Source: Polytrichum commune
Taxonomy: Eukaryota > Streptophyta > Polytrichopsida > Polytrichales > Polytrichaceae
Length of the DNA: 64,000 bases
Reading direction: 5' to 3'
NCBI GenBank assembly: GCA_950295325.1
Contig: OX485809.1
Coordinates: forward strand, 35,717,081-35,781,080
Position 1 is the first letter of the stretch. The number at the start of each line of letters is the position of its first letter. Positions 1-10,600 of this stretch are shown one piece after another. Below the pieces are notes generated by a model. That model was not told where the DNA came from. It did not search any database and saw only the letters and a program-made list of their open reading frames with translations. The translations under genes and the position numbers were made by a program.

Positions 1-2
1 CT

Positions 3-3000
3 ATGGCGGGAGGAGGCAAGTTGAATTTGGTCTCGATAGACCGAATGTCCAAAGTACAAATGGTTGTGGTGGTCCGAGTGGAGCAACACCAAAGAACTCA
101 CGAGGAGGCTAAAACCGATGGGCCTCCTCCAAAGCACATTCGCGATGTATTAGGGAGGTACAAGGATGTACTCACCGACAAGTTGCCCCAAGAGTTACCG
201 CCAACGAGAGAAGTCGATCACAAGATCGAGGTGATCCCGGGGTCCGAGCCACCGTCCAAGGCACCTTATCGATTGAACCAAAAAGAGTTGCTAGAATTGA
301 AGAAGCAACTCAATGACTTGCTATCAAGAGGTTACATTAGGCCGAGTAAATCACCATATGGGGCCCCGGTGCTCTTTGTGGATAAAAAAAATGGCAAGCT
401 ACGCATGTGCATCGATTATAGGGCCTTGAATAAGGTGACTATCAAAAACAACTACCCGCTACCTCGGATTGATGATCTTTTCGACCGATTGGCGGGAGCT
501 AAGTATTTTAGTCGTATTGACTTAAAATCCGGGTATTATCAAATTCGAATCGCGAATGAAGATGTTGAAAAGACGGCGTGCCGCACAAGGTATGGGTCTT
601 ACGAGTTTTTGGTGATGCCTTTCGGGTTGTGTAATGCGCCCTCGACATTCACAACCCTTATGAATACCATCTTTCGAGAGGAAACCGACGATTTCGTAAT
701 AATCTATATCGACGACATCTTGGTGTATTCCAAGACGGCGGAGGAGCATGCACGGCACCTTGAGGTGGTGCTTCGAAAACTAAGGGACAACAAGTTGTAT
801 GCTAACGGGGAGAAGAGCGATTTTGCTCAAAATGAAATTGAGTTCTTAGGCCATGTGGTGACCAAGGATGGAATTAAGCCGGACATGAAAAAGGTAAAGG
901 CGATTCAAGAATGGAAGCGGCCATCGACTCAAAAAGGGCTTAGGTCGTTCCTTGGCCTAGCCAATTACTACCGCCGCTTCATTCGAGATTTTTCTAAGGT
1001 TGCTAGGCCTTTGTCCGACTTGTTGAAGAAAGGGGTATCCCAAGAATGGGACGAACCTTGTCACCAAGCTTTTTGGGAGCTCAAGAGCAAATTGTCTTCG
1101 CCGCCCGTACTAAAGTTCCCGGAGTTTGACAAGCCTTTTAAGGTGCATACGGATGCGAGCGATTTTGCAATTGGCGGAGTGTTGATGCAAGATGGACGGC
1201 CCATTGCTTATGAGAGCAAGAAACTCGATGGTTGTCAAAGACGATGGCCAACTCATGAAAAGGAGCTCTTCGCCGTAGTACATTGCTTGAAGACGTGGCA
1301 ACATTATTTGGGGTTGCACAAGACCAAGGTGTACACGGACAACGTGTCGTTGAAGTATTTCGAGACACAAACGCAAGTGAGCGCCAAGCAATTGCGGTGG
1401 CACGATACCTTGGCGCTTATGAACGTGGAGTTGATCCACAAACCGGGCCGTGATAATGTGGTGCCGGACGCGTTAAGTAGACGTGAAGAGTTCCAAGAAA
1501 TGGGCACAAGTCAAAGCTTGTGGCTAATGTACAAAGGTGAATGTGACTTGCATCGTAAGTTAAGGGAGGGGTACGTCAACGATCCCGAAGCACAAGTGTT
1601 TCTAGGCGAGCTTCGCAAAGGCAAGGCGCTTAAGGAGATCAAGTTGGTGGACGGATTGCTCAAGTATAAGCAAAGTCGGGTGTATGTGCCACAAGGCAAG
1701 TTGAGGCTATTGGTTTTGGAGGAGGAACATGATAGTCCCATCGCCGGCCATAGAGGAGAAAAAGCCACCATAGCGGCGGTGTCAAGGAGGTATTATTGGC
1801 CGTGCATGAAAGAAGAAATCGCCCACTTTGTGAAGACTTGTGTCAAATGCCAATTAAACCGAGCCTCTTATCAAAAGCAAGCCGGCTTATTGCAACCGTT
1901 GCCTATCCCGCCGGGGCCATGGCATAGTGTGTCCATGGACTTCATCACGAGTTTGCCGGAGTCACGAGGCTACGATGCCATCTTGGTGATGGTGGACCGG
2001 TTTAGTAAGTTGGCGCATATGGTGCCAACCGTGGGAACGGCAACCGCTTTGGAGACCGCAAAGCTCTTTCTCAATGCATGGTGGAGGCATCACGGGTTGC
2101 CGAGAGTGATTGTATCCGATCGAGATCCGAAGTTCACAAGCGCATTTTGGAGGCATTTCTTTAGGAAGGTTGGAACAAAACTAACCTTTAGCACGGCCTT
2201 CCATCCCCAAACGGATGGCCAAACCGAGCGTGTAAATGGAGTCTTGAACCAATACTTGAGGAACTTTGTGAGTGCGGACCAACGAGATTGGGCGGACTAT
2301 GTGGGTTTAGCGGAGTTTAGTTATAATGCGGCCACGCACTCGGCGACCAAGCAATCGCCATTCAAGGTGGCTTATGGAGTGGATCCGCTCCAACCCGCCG
2401 ACCTAGCTCTCGAGGGGGCACATTCAACACTAGAGTTCAACCAAGATGGTGAGGACTTAGCCAAAAAGCGTGAACAAGTTTTGGAGAAGACCAAGTTGTT
2501 GTTGGAGAAAGCCCAAAAACGCTATGAAAAACAAGTCAATGCCGGAAGACGCGAAGTGGAGTATGAGGTGGGCCAAAAGGTATTGTTGAATGTGAAAAAC
2601 TTCACAATGCCCGAAGGCCTCACTCCAAAGTTCATGTCAAAATTTGCGGGTCCGTTTCCGATTGTTGAACGAGTTTTCAAAGATGTTTATAAGTTGGAGT
2701 TGCCGCCCGAGATCAAAGTGCATCCGACATTCCATGTCTCACTATTAAAGCCGTTCAAGGAAGACACCTTATGGCCTAATCGTAAGCAAGTGATTAGGCC
2801 ACCTCCCGACCTTGTAGGAGATCATTTGGAGTACGAGGTAGAAGGCATCCTCAAGTGTAGGAACCACAAGCGAAAAGGAAAGGAGTATTTGGTGAAGTGG
2901 CGGGGGTTTCATGAGAAAGAAGCCACTTGGGTAGCGGCAAGGGACATGGTGAATGCCAAGGAGATAGTGAAGCGCTTTGAAGAAACTAGGGCTAGAGGGT

Positions 3001-3026
3001 CCAACAAAAGGAAACGTAGGCATTGA
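3..3026 (+). CDS. Ty3/gypsy chromovirus pol (RT, RNase H, integrase, chromodomain), 5' partial
   Basis: This 1007-residue frame is open from the window edge, so the first ATG is probably internal and gag plus protease lie upstream. Domains in order: reverse transcriptase ([17 protein letters not shown] near residue 130, [12 protein letters not shown], catalytic YIDD at about 235-238), RNase H (first Asp in VHTDASDF, about residue 384), integrase with an HHCC zinc finger ([10 protein letters not shown] ... CVKCQ) and the DDE core ([32 protein letters not shown]), then a C-terminal chromodomain ([14 protein letters not shown]). This order and the chromodomain place it in the plant chromoviruses (Tekay/Del-like). 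It makes cDNA from element RNA and inserts it, with the chromodomain guiding it to heterochromatin. No stop or frameshift is visible, unlike the related copies A to D, so it may be the type of element that supplies enzymes to them. Confidence 0.93.
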   Translation: MAGGGKLNLVSIDRMSKVQMVVVVRVEQHQRTHEEAKTDGPPPKHIRDVLGRYKDVLTDKLPQELPPTREVDHKIEVIPGSEPPSKAPYRLNQKELLELKKQLNDLLSRGYIRPSKSPYGAPVLFVDKKNGKLRMCIDYRALNKVTIKNNYPLPRIDDLFDRLAGAKYFSRIDLKSGYYQIRIANEDVEKTACRTRYGSYEFLVMPFGLCNAPSTFTTLMNTIFREETDDFVIIYIDDILVYSKTAEEHARHLEVVLRKLRDNKLYANGEKSDFAQNEIEFLGHVVTKDGIKPDMKKVKAIQEWKRPSTQKGLRSFLGLANYYRRFIRDFSKVARPLSDLLKKGVSQEWDEPCHQAFWELKSKLSSPPVLKFPEFDKPFKVHTDASDFAIGGVLMQDGRPIAYESKKLDGCQRRWPTHEKELFAVVHCLKTWQHYLGLHKTKVYTDNVSLKYFETQTQVSAKQLRWHDTLALMNVELIHKPGRDNVVPDALSRREEFQEMGTSQSLWLMYKGECDLHRKLREGYVNDPEAQVFLGELRKGKALKEIKLVDGLLKYKQSRVYVPQGKLRLLVLEEEHDSPIAGHRGEKATIAAVSRRYYWPCMKEEIAHFVKTCVKCQLNRASYQKQAGLLQPLPIPPGPWHSVSMDFITSLPESRGYDAILVMVDRFSKLAHMVPTVGTATALETAKLFLNAWWRHHGLPRVIVSDRDPKFTSAFWRHFFRKVGTKLTFSTAFHPQTDGQTERVNGVLNQYLRNFVSADQRDWADYVGLAEFSYNAATHSATKQSPFKVAYGVDPLQPADLALEGAHSTLEFNQDGEDLAKKREQVLEKTKLLLEKAQKRYEKQVNAGRREVEYEVGQKVLLNVKNFTMPEGLTPKFMSKFAGPFPIVERVFKDVYKLELPPEIKVHPTFHVSLLKPFKEDTLWPNRKQVIRPPPDLVGDHLEYEVEGILKCRNHKRKGKEYLVKWRGFHEKEATWVAARDMVNAKEIVKRFEETRARGSNKRKRRH

Positions 3027-3854
3027 TGAGGACATCAATCTCCTTTAGTGGGGGAGAGATGTTAGTAGCACCCTTAACTTGGAGGCAATGTCCTCCACAT
3101 TATGTACTTGTTCATTTTCGCTTAAGGCAATAAAGTTCAACTTTAGTGGTGCAAAGAGAAAAGTATAAGATGAGGTCCTAGTCTTGTACTTGTGCTTGGT
3201 TAGTGGAAGAGGGAGGAATATATATGCTAAACTAGGTTGGGTAGGCCGAGTAATGGGGACCATGGCTTAGAGGGGTCTTGGATAAAACCAAAAACCTCTT
3301 AGCCATGGTCTTGTCCGGGCGGGGGCAAGGTGATGGCGCGTGCTTATAAAAGTGCAACCCACGAGCCAATGCGAGTTGGCGCATGGGCGTCATGAACCCA
3401 TGTCTCGAAAGAGCAAAGTGGGAGCCAAGTCGGGCGGGACTTGGCATCACCCCCGTGCGATCGAGACGTGGCTTAACAAAGGAAAGCCATCTCGGAGTGG
3501 CAACCGAGGCAACTTAGTAGAAGCATTGAGGTCCAACCTAGTTGTGTCAAAATGATAGAGTTAGGCTAGTGGAGCCTAACTTGGGTGGCCCCAAAGGAAG
3601 GGTCACCCAAGTAAGTCTCAAAGTAGGTGAGTCTAGTGTAGTTTAGGTCCTTGGACAAGATGTCCGGGGTTTTCCTAAACGGACCACCTAGGATCGACAC
3701 CTTTGAGACTTTGCCAAATTTGAAGATGCATTGTGGGGGTAGCGCCCTAAAGAAAACACAATGCCACACCAAGAGAGGATGGCAACTTGAGAATTGGTGT
3801 GCCCGACTATAAGTATAGTCGATGAGGGCATCGACTCCATTTGGTGGGGGTGAG
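3027..3854 (+). other. 3' untranslated region and polypurine tract of the chromovirus
   Basis: Non-coding stretch between the pol stop and the LTR. Two purine runs are visible: AGTGGGGGAGAGATG about 25 bases after the stop, and GGTGGGGGTGAG at 3843-3854, directly before TGTCGCGCACC. The second is taken as the working polypurine tract because independent insertions (solo LTR at 47330, copy D at 37352-45968) have boundaries at TGTCGC...GCGACA with target duplications. Confidence 0.7.
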
Positions 3855-4795
3855 TGTCGCGCACCTCTCCATGAGGAGTGCCCGCAACACCATGGGCACA
3901 AGGGGGACCCCGGAGTGACACCCGGGACTTGTGACGCCATTGGTGAGAGGGACCAAGTGATCCTAAGGTGGGTGAGGGCCCCGGGCGTTTAGAACGCCTC
4001 CCACCCACAAAGACTAGGAGTCATGAGGGTAAAGCCATAAGCTATGAGTAGCTTATGGCGTCCCGATTCTAGAATGCTAAAGAACACCTCAATCTGAGGT
4101 GTGAGCTAGGAGATATGGCACTTTGAGTGGGATGCTGTCCCGGGACAGCGCCCTGGAACAGCAGGGGCCTGGGAGTGGCTCCCGGGACTGCAAAGGTTTA
4201 AACAGGCATAACTTCCTCAATACTTGCCCGAATAGGGCAAGTGAGGTGTCCATAGGGATCTACGTGAAATGTAGATGACGATAGAGTGGTTGGTTGTTAG
4301 ATTCAGAGACCGCACGTGGAAGTTATGAACGTCTGAAGCTGCAGGGAGGCTTCTAGACCCAGCGGCTAAAGGAAAATGTCTACTTGGCCCCAACTCTTGG
4401 TAGAGAGACAAAAGGGATGTTGACGGTGGGGGAGGGGCCCCGCCAAAAGTCCTAGAGGCTTATATGGGTGAGGCGGCTTTGCCGACCGACCCCCCCCGGA
4501 GCATACTTGGCAATGTGCTCCGGGTGGTTGTAGTGTTGTCCTAGCAACACTATGACCAAGTAGGGAGTGGACTTCCATGGATGGAAGTCCACCTTAGCGA
4601 TGGGTTACCTACTAAGGGGAAAGAGTCCCGAATGCATGTGTAGGAGGGTTTGGTGACCAAATATGGGATTGAAGGTCCGTGGTTTTGGGAGCTAACCATG
4701 CATGTGCGTGGGATGTGCAGGTTAGCGCTCGGGACACTTGCTAGAGTTGGAAAGCGATTGAGCTAAGTGGAGAAAAACTAGCAAGGGTCGCGACA
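3855..4795 (+). repeat. 3' LTR of the chromovirus at 3-3026
   Basis: It starts TGTCGCGCACC after the purine tract and ends GGGTCGCGACA, so both ends show the inverted TGTCGC/GCGACA. It is homologous over its length to the LTRs at 20808, 26795, 37352, 38906, 44995 and 47330, but is shorter (941 versus about 973 bases) and more diverged, for example in its last 60 bases. The following CACTC would be the right target duplication. The matching left copy is outside the window. Confidence 0.85.
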
Positions 4796-6007
4796 CACTC
4801 GCCCCCGTATGCACCTCAAAAGGTTTGTCAAATTTCGCAAACTTGAGCACGGGCGGCGAAGAGAACTTTCTCTTAAGTTCCCCAAAGGCTTTGTGGCAAG
4901 GCTCATCCCACTCTTGGGATAACCATTTCTTGCACAAGCCGGACAAGGTTCGACAACCATGGAGCTTAATGCTCCCACAAGCAATGGTCATCCATCTTGG
5001 ATCAACATCCACCAATGGTAAAATCCTTCGCCTCCATGTGCACCTCAAAATGCTTATGAAAACCCGGAAACTTAACCACGTCTTGTGAAGAGAACTTGCT
5101 TTTGAGCTCCCCAAAGGCTTGGCGACAAGGCTCATCCCACTCTTGGGATAGCCATTTCCCTCAATAAGTTGAATAAGGTCCTAGCAACCTTAAAAAATTC
5201 TCGAATGAAGTGGTGGTAGTAGTTGGCTAGGCCAACAAATGACCTAAGCCCTTTTTGAATCAAGGGCCAATTCTCCTTTTGGATTGCCTTGACATTCTTC
5301 ATGTTCGTCCACCAACTTCCTTTGTCACCACATACCTCAAGAACTCGATCTCTCGTTGAGCAAAGCTATTTTTCACTCCTTGGCGGTAATTTTTTTTTTT
5401 TGGACAACACATTGGTGAATACATCCTTGTATCTCACCAACATCACACCAATGTTGTTTGGGGGAGGCCCATCTTTCCTAGCCTCCCCATACGTTCCTTG
5501 GAGTTGCTCCAATTGAACCACGACCATTATGTTTTCTATTTTTCATTTGGTCTATTAAGACCAAATTCGACTCGGGTCCTCCTACCATAGGAATTCTTGT
5601 CAATTTGAACTTCAATTCTTTGCCATTATGACACATCATAATGCACTGCAAGCACACCGGCTTGCACCTCACATCTCTCATGTGAGTTTCAAAGAATGCG
5701 GCCTTCACAATGACATGCATTTCATCTATTTCACATGGTGTGAAATTTTGATAAAAATCCAATGTCCCACATTGAAAGGTTACATGCATCGCGAACTCCT
5801 TCGTCTCATGCGGTTCGCCCTTTCCAAACCGCACCTTGGTGGGTTTGCTCGCTTTATCAATTGGCAAGCTCCAACTCCCTTGTGAGCTTTGGGCTCATGA
5901 AAGAATCCGTTGCCTCTTTGTCAACTCATGAGACATATCTCCCATTCATTTGAGCCTCAAGGTACAAAAGACTTGGTCTCGGCTTAAGGCTACTAGCCTT
6001 GGCCACA
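4796..6007 (-). pseudogene. Decayed chromovirus pol, copy A (RNase H to protease region)
   Basis: Reverse-strand remains of the same family. On the minus strand one reads, from right to left, a protease-region segment (5478-5867, VTFQCGTLDF, PCEIDEMHVIV, PMVGGPESNLVLIDQMK), an RT fragment (LRSFVGLANYYHHFIR type) and RNase H segments ([37 protein letters not shown]). Frames are broken repeatedly. The RNase H segment is present twice (about 4797-4945 and 5035-5165). The left end is cut by the insertion of the 3-4795 element. The right end stops at TTGGCCACA, where the LTR at 6008 begins. Homologous sequence continues past this point in copies B and D, so copy A is a truncated copy. Confidence 0.8.
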
Positions 6008-7581
6008 TGTGAGGCCAAACCCCCCACCCTTAAGCGTCCGTAGTCCGAGTAGTGGGTTTGGGCTCACATTCCTCCGCGGTATTGGATTTGGACTTGGATG
6101 AGTCCATAGTGCAAGGTTCACCCTTCAAGTGGTCTTGGATTTAACTAGCTCCTTCATAAACCCAGCTCCTTCATAAACCCAGCTTCTTAGCTTTTAACTA
6201 AACAAACCCAGCTCCTTCATAAACCCAGCTCCTTCATGAACCCAGCTCCTTAGTTTCTAACTAAACAAACCCAGGTCCTTCATAAACCCAGCTCTTTACT
6301 TTCTAACTAAACAAACCCAGCTCTTTACTTTCTAACTAAACAAACCCAGCTCCTTCATAAACCCACAACTTTGTAGTTGTAATTCCCAACTACCTCACTA
6401 ATTATTCAAGCCCTTAACTAATCTTCCTACCTAATTTCCCTAATTCTACTAACAACCCCTTTCTAATCACACAATTCTTCTCTAATCCTAAAATCCTAAA
6501 ATCCTAGAGAGGAGAGGGGGAGAGAGAATTTCCTAACTTCACTAAGACTAACTAATCCACACAAGTATATTTTTGCACTCATCACAACATCAAGTGCTCA
6601 ACTCTTAAACATGGAACTTGCAACCACGTGTATTCAAAACATGAACTTAAAGTACCACAAATTGGAATCATGAATTAACTTTAAAATCCTTCACGTCAAC
6701 ACTAATTCTACCAAGAGGTCAAGCCCTCTTCAAGGCTAACAAGCCTTGGCTCTCAAACTAAAAACTAAGCACACACATGTGCTCCAATATGGCTTCCCAC
6801 ACCCACACTTATAACTCGTGGGGTGCCTTGGAGCACAAAGGAAAGAGAGGATGAGTGAGGGAAGAATGAGGGATTATATAGTAAGCTTGAGGGGGTGAGC
6901 ACCCTCAAGGCTCACGATAAGCCCTTGAGATTTCCTCCTACTTAGTAGGCGCCAATCCTATCTTCTAAACCTTCCTCCCTCAAATGATCAACAAGGATCC
7001 TAATTCGAACATTTAACTAGCCTTGGCTTTCTACCTACCACACTTTACCAAACTTGGGATGCTTCAACCCAAACTTAGCCTCCTTCGCTTTCCGCCGCCA
7101 TAACTTTCTCCCCTTACTTTCCCAAATCGTCGCTCACCACTTAATTCAAACCACGATGCTTAACTCGTGATTTGATTGGTGCTTTGAGAATTTGCTTATC
7201 CTCCACCTTGCATTCTTCCTTGGGCCTTCCCCATTAAGTGGCCATGATGAGGTGGTCCACTTGTGCGCTCCATGTGATCCTCCATTCATCCCAATTCGAA
7301 TGCACTTGCCTCTTGAGTCACTTTGGTTGTCTCCATCCATTTGTACTAGCCTACTCACTAACTACTCAATCCAAGTTCTCCTTACCTATCCTCATTCACT
7401 CAAATCCTTCCGAAGGTAAAAACACAATAACAACTCACATCCTAGCCTCTTACAACATGGTACTTCTAAGACTAACATTTCACTCTTTTTATATTTTTGT
7501 GAAGTAACATGCTACTTCAAAGTGCATCAACTAACGTTTCAAGGGTCTAAGACTAAATGTGGGCACCCTTTTGGGCTCACA
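6008..7581 (-). repeat. Left LTR (3' LTR relative to gag-pol)
   Basis: Starts TGTGAGGCCAAACCC and ends TTTTGGGCTCACA. It is nearly identical to 14792-16632 except that about 265 bases present there (14930-15195) are missing here after GGATTTAACT. It contains a short tandem array of AACCCAGCTCCTTCATA-type units (about 6145-6365) and a TATA-like TTATATAG at about 6873. Confidence 0.85.
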
Positions 7582-7605
7582 TAATTGGCGACCATCGGGG
7601 GATGA
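7582..7605 (+). other. Primer-binding-site-like motif next to the left LTR
   Basis: Directly after the left LTR the plus strand reads ATTGGCGACCATCGGGGGA, which looks like a plant tRNA-complementary primer site (TGGCGACC... type). For an element transcribed on the minus strand this edge should carry a polypurine tract instead, and none is obvious. The tRNA partner was not identified. Confidence 0.35.
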
Positions 7606-7642
7606 ATCCAAACATCTCTTGCTCCAAGGGTAAGTTGCCTAG

Positions 7643-10600
7643 TCAAGCTCGGTACTCCTTACATCTACTTCCCGATGTACGGGTAGGAAAGAGCTCACCA
7701 TTCAACGTTTCCAATTGAATTGAATTATTAGGAAAGACCTCATAGACAAGGTAAGGTCCTAACCATACCGCATTGAATTTCGCCGGAAATTCAAGCTTTC
7801 GTGCGTCTTGAATCATGACCATCATTCCCGGTGTTAGGGCCCTTCTCTTATGTCGTTTGTCGAAAGTAATCTTTCTCCTTCTTTGGATTGCCTCAATATG
7901 TTGAGCCGCCATTCTCCTCCCTTCGTCAAGTGCTTCCAAATCGGTTAGTCGATTTCGTAAGGATTGACTTTCGGTAAGTCTCGTACTCACGGCCACCCTA
8001 AGTGACTCGACTTCATATTCGATTGGTAGTGTCGCTTCAAGACCATAGACTAAGGAAAATGGTGTAGCACGCGTAGTTACCTTATAGGTTGTACGGTATG
8101 CCCAAAGTGCCGCCGTTAGTTTCGTATCCCAATCCCGCTTCGAGTCTATAACCGTCTTGCATAGTATACTCACCAAAATTCCGTTAACCCTTTCCGTTTG
8201 TCCATTGGTTTGTGGGTGGTAGGGAGTAGTCTTCCGGTGATCAATTTTAAATTTCTCTGTCATCTCTCGAATCAAGTCATTCAAAAAGTGAGTACCCCTA
8301 TCGCTTACTAGGATCTTCGGCACCCGGAACCGCGAAATTATGTTTTCGTACATAAATGTTGCCGCGTGTTCCGCCGTGTCGGTCTTCACCGCTTTGGCTT
8401 CCGCCCACTTGGTGAGGTACTCGGTTGCCACCACAATATATTTCATTCCTTTTGAAGATTGGGGATGGACCTCACCCACATAGTCGATGCCCCATTTTTC
8501 GAAAGGAATTAAGGGTAATGATACATGTAAAGGCATCTCCATTCTAAGGTCGTTTCGGGCATACCGTTGGCAAGCGTCGCATTTCCTTACATAGTCATGG
8601 GCGTCCTTAAATAGTGTAGGCCAAAAGTAGCCCGCTCTAAGTATTTTTTGCCCGGTGAGTTGACCCGAGAAGTGACCGCCGCAAGCGCTATCGTGGCAAG
8701 CGATTAAAATCGCTTCAACCTCCGTTTTTGACACGCATCGTCGTAAAATACCATCGGACCCCCTTCTAAACAACCTATGGCCCACTACAACAAATTGCCT
8801 ACTATTTACCCTCACCTTCCTTCTCTCTTCTTTTGTCCACTCTTTGGGCAACTTGTGGGTTGTTAGAAATTCCACTATGCCCGCATACCACTCCGGTGTA
8901 GAAGTGACCACAAAGAGGCTATCATCTACTAACATATCATTTACCGGATTTTTTCCTATCTCCTCCGACAACCTAGACAAGTGGTCCGCTTGTAAATGCA
9001 TACGACCCGGTTTATATTCCACCGTGTAGTCGAATTCTTCTAATAACAAAACCCACCTAGCTAACCTACCACTTAACTCCGCCTTGTTAATTAGATACTT
9101 GATAGCCATGTGGTCAACAAAAAATACAACCGGGTTGCACATGAGGTAATGCCTAAACTTTTTAACGGAAAACACCATGGCTAGGCACTCCCTCTCCGTT
9201 GTAGAGTAGTTTCTTTCGGCGGGGGTCAATTGCTTACTCGCATAAGCTATAGGTTGATCCTTCTCTTTTTCTCCCGTTGCTTGACAAAGCGCACTCCCTA
9301 TTGCCACATTACTAGCATCACAATAGACGTGAAAAGGTTTACCCCAATTGGGTGGTATCAACACCGGATAGGTGCTCAACCTATCCCGCACTTCCTCAAA
9401 GGCTTTTTGACAAGCATCCGTCCACTCGAATTTGACATCCTTTTTGAGCAAATGGGTAATGGGCACCGCTATCTTTGAAAAATTAGGAATAAGTTCCCGG
9501 TACCATCCCACATGTCCTAACAACTTAGAGATCCCCTTGGAATTGGTTGGAGTTGCCAAGTCGCTTATGGCCGCAATCTTATCCGGATCGGGTTCTCTAC
9601 CTTTCTCACTAACAACATAACCCAACAACACTCCCTTATTCACTCCCAAAAATGTCTTATCCGGGTTCAATGCTAACCTCATCTTCCTACACCTAACCAA
9701 TGCCTCCCTAACACAATGTAGGTGATCATCCACATTACTTTGTGTGCTAAAATCGTCCACAAAGACGGTCATGGATTTGAACAACAAGTCGGTGAAGATA
9801 TACATTACTAATCGTTGGAAAGTAGCCGGGGCATTACATAACCCAAATGGCATCACTACCCACACAAAAGTACCCCAAGGTGTAGTAAAAGCCGTTTTAT
9901 GGATATCTTGGAGGGCTATGGAAATTTGATTATAACCCGCATACCCATCTATAAAGGTATATCGCGAATGACCTCCAACCTCCTCAAGCAACAAGGTGAT
10001 AAAAGGTAAGGGGAAGTGATCCTTTTGTGTGCACGAATTCAATTTCCTATAGTCGACACAAACCCTTAATTTCCCATTTTTTTTCTTTACTAAGACCATA
10101 GGAGAAACCCAATCCGTGATTTCCACCGGCTTGATAAACCCGGCCTTCAATAACCTTTCCAATTCCGCTTTCACCAACAATTGCAATTGAGGATTCATTC
10201 TCCTCTCCTTTTGTCTAATTGGCCGCGCCCCCGGAATTAAAGGAATCCGGTGCTCTACCATTTCCCTAGGAATTCCCTTAAGCTCATCGTAGGACCATGC
10301 AAAAGTATCACTAAACTCATCCACCAAATTGCTATACTCCCTAACCTCTTTCTCCCCCAATTTGGAGCCCATCTTCATTTGTCGGGTTTTTCCATTCTTT
10401 AATTTCACATCCACGTACCGCCAATCCGCTTCCGACACATGTGCTTGTTCCTCTTTGTTCCGATACCAATCGGAAGGCACATTGGGGTAATCTTTCACAT
10501 CTTGACCTACAACTATCCCCGTAGACGTGGTCTTGAAATGTAAAGGCTCCTCCAATTTCGATGACTCAATAATCACATCCTCCTCTTGAGTCCCATCTAC

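Noticed and set aside
3060-4795. A longer 1.7-kb LTR starting TGTTAGTAGC right after the first purine tract
   Set aside because: Copy D, the internal LTR and the solo LTR all use TGTCGC...GCGACA ends of about 973 bases, two of them with target duplications, and a second purine tract lies directly before TGTCGC. The extra 0.8 kb is 3' UTR.
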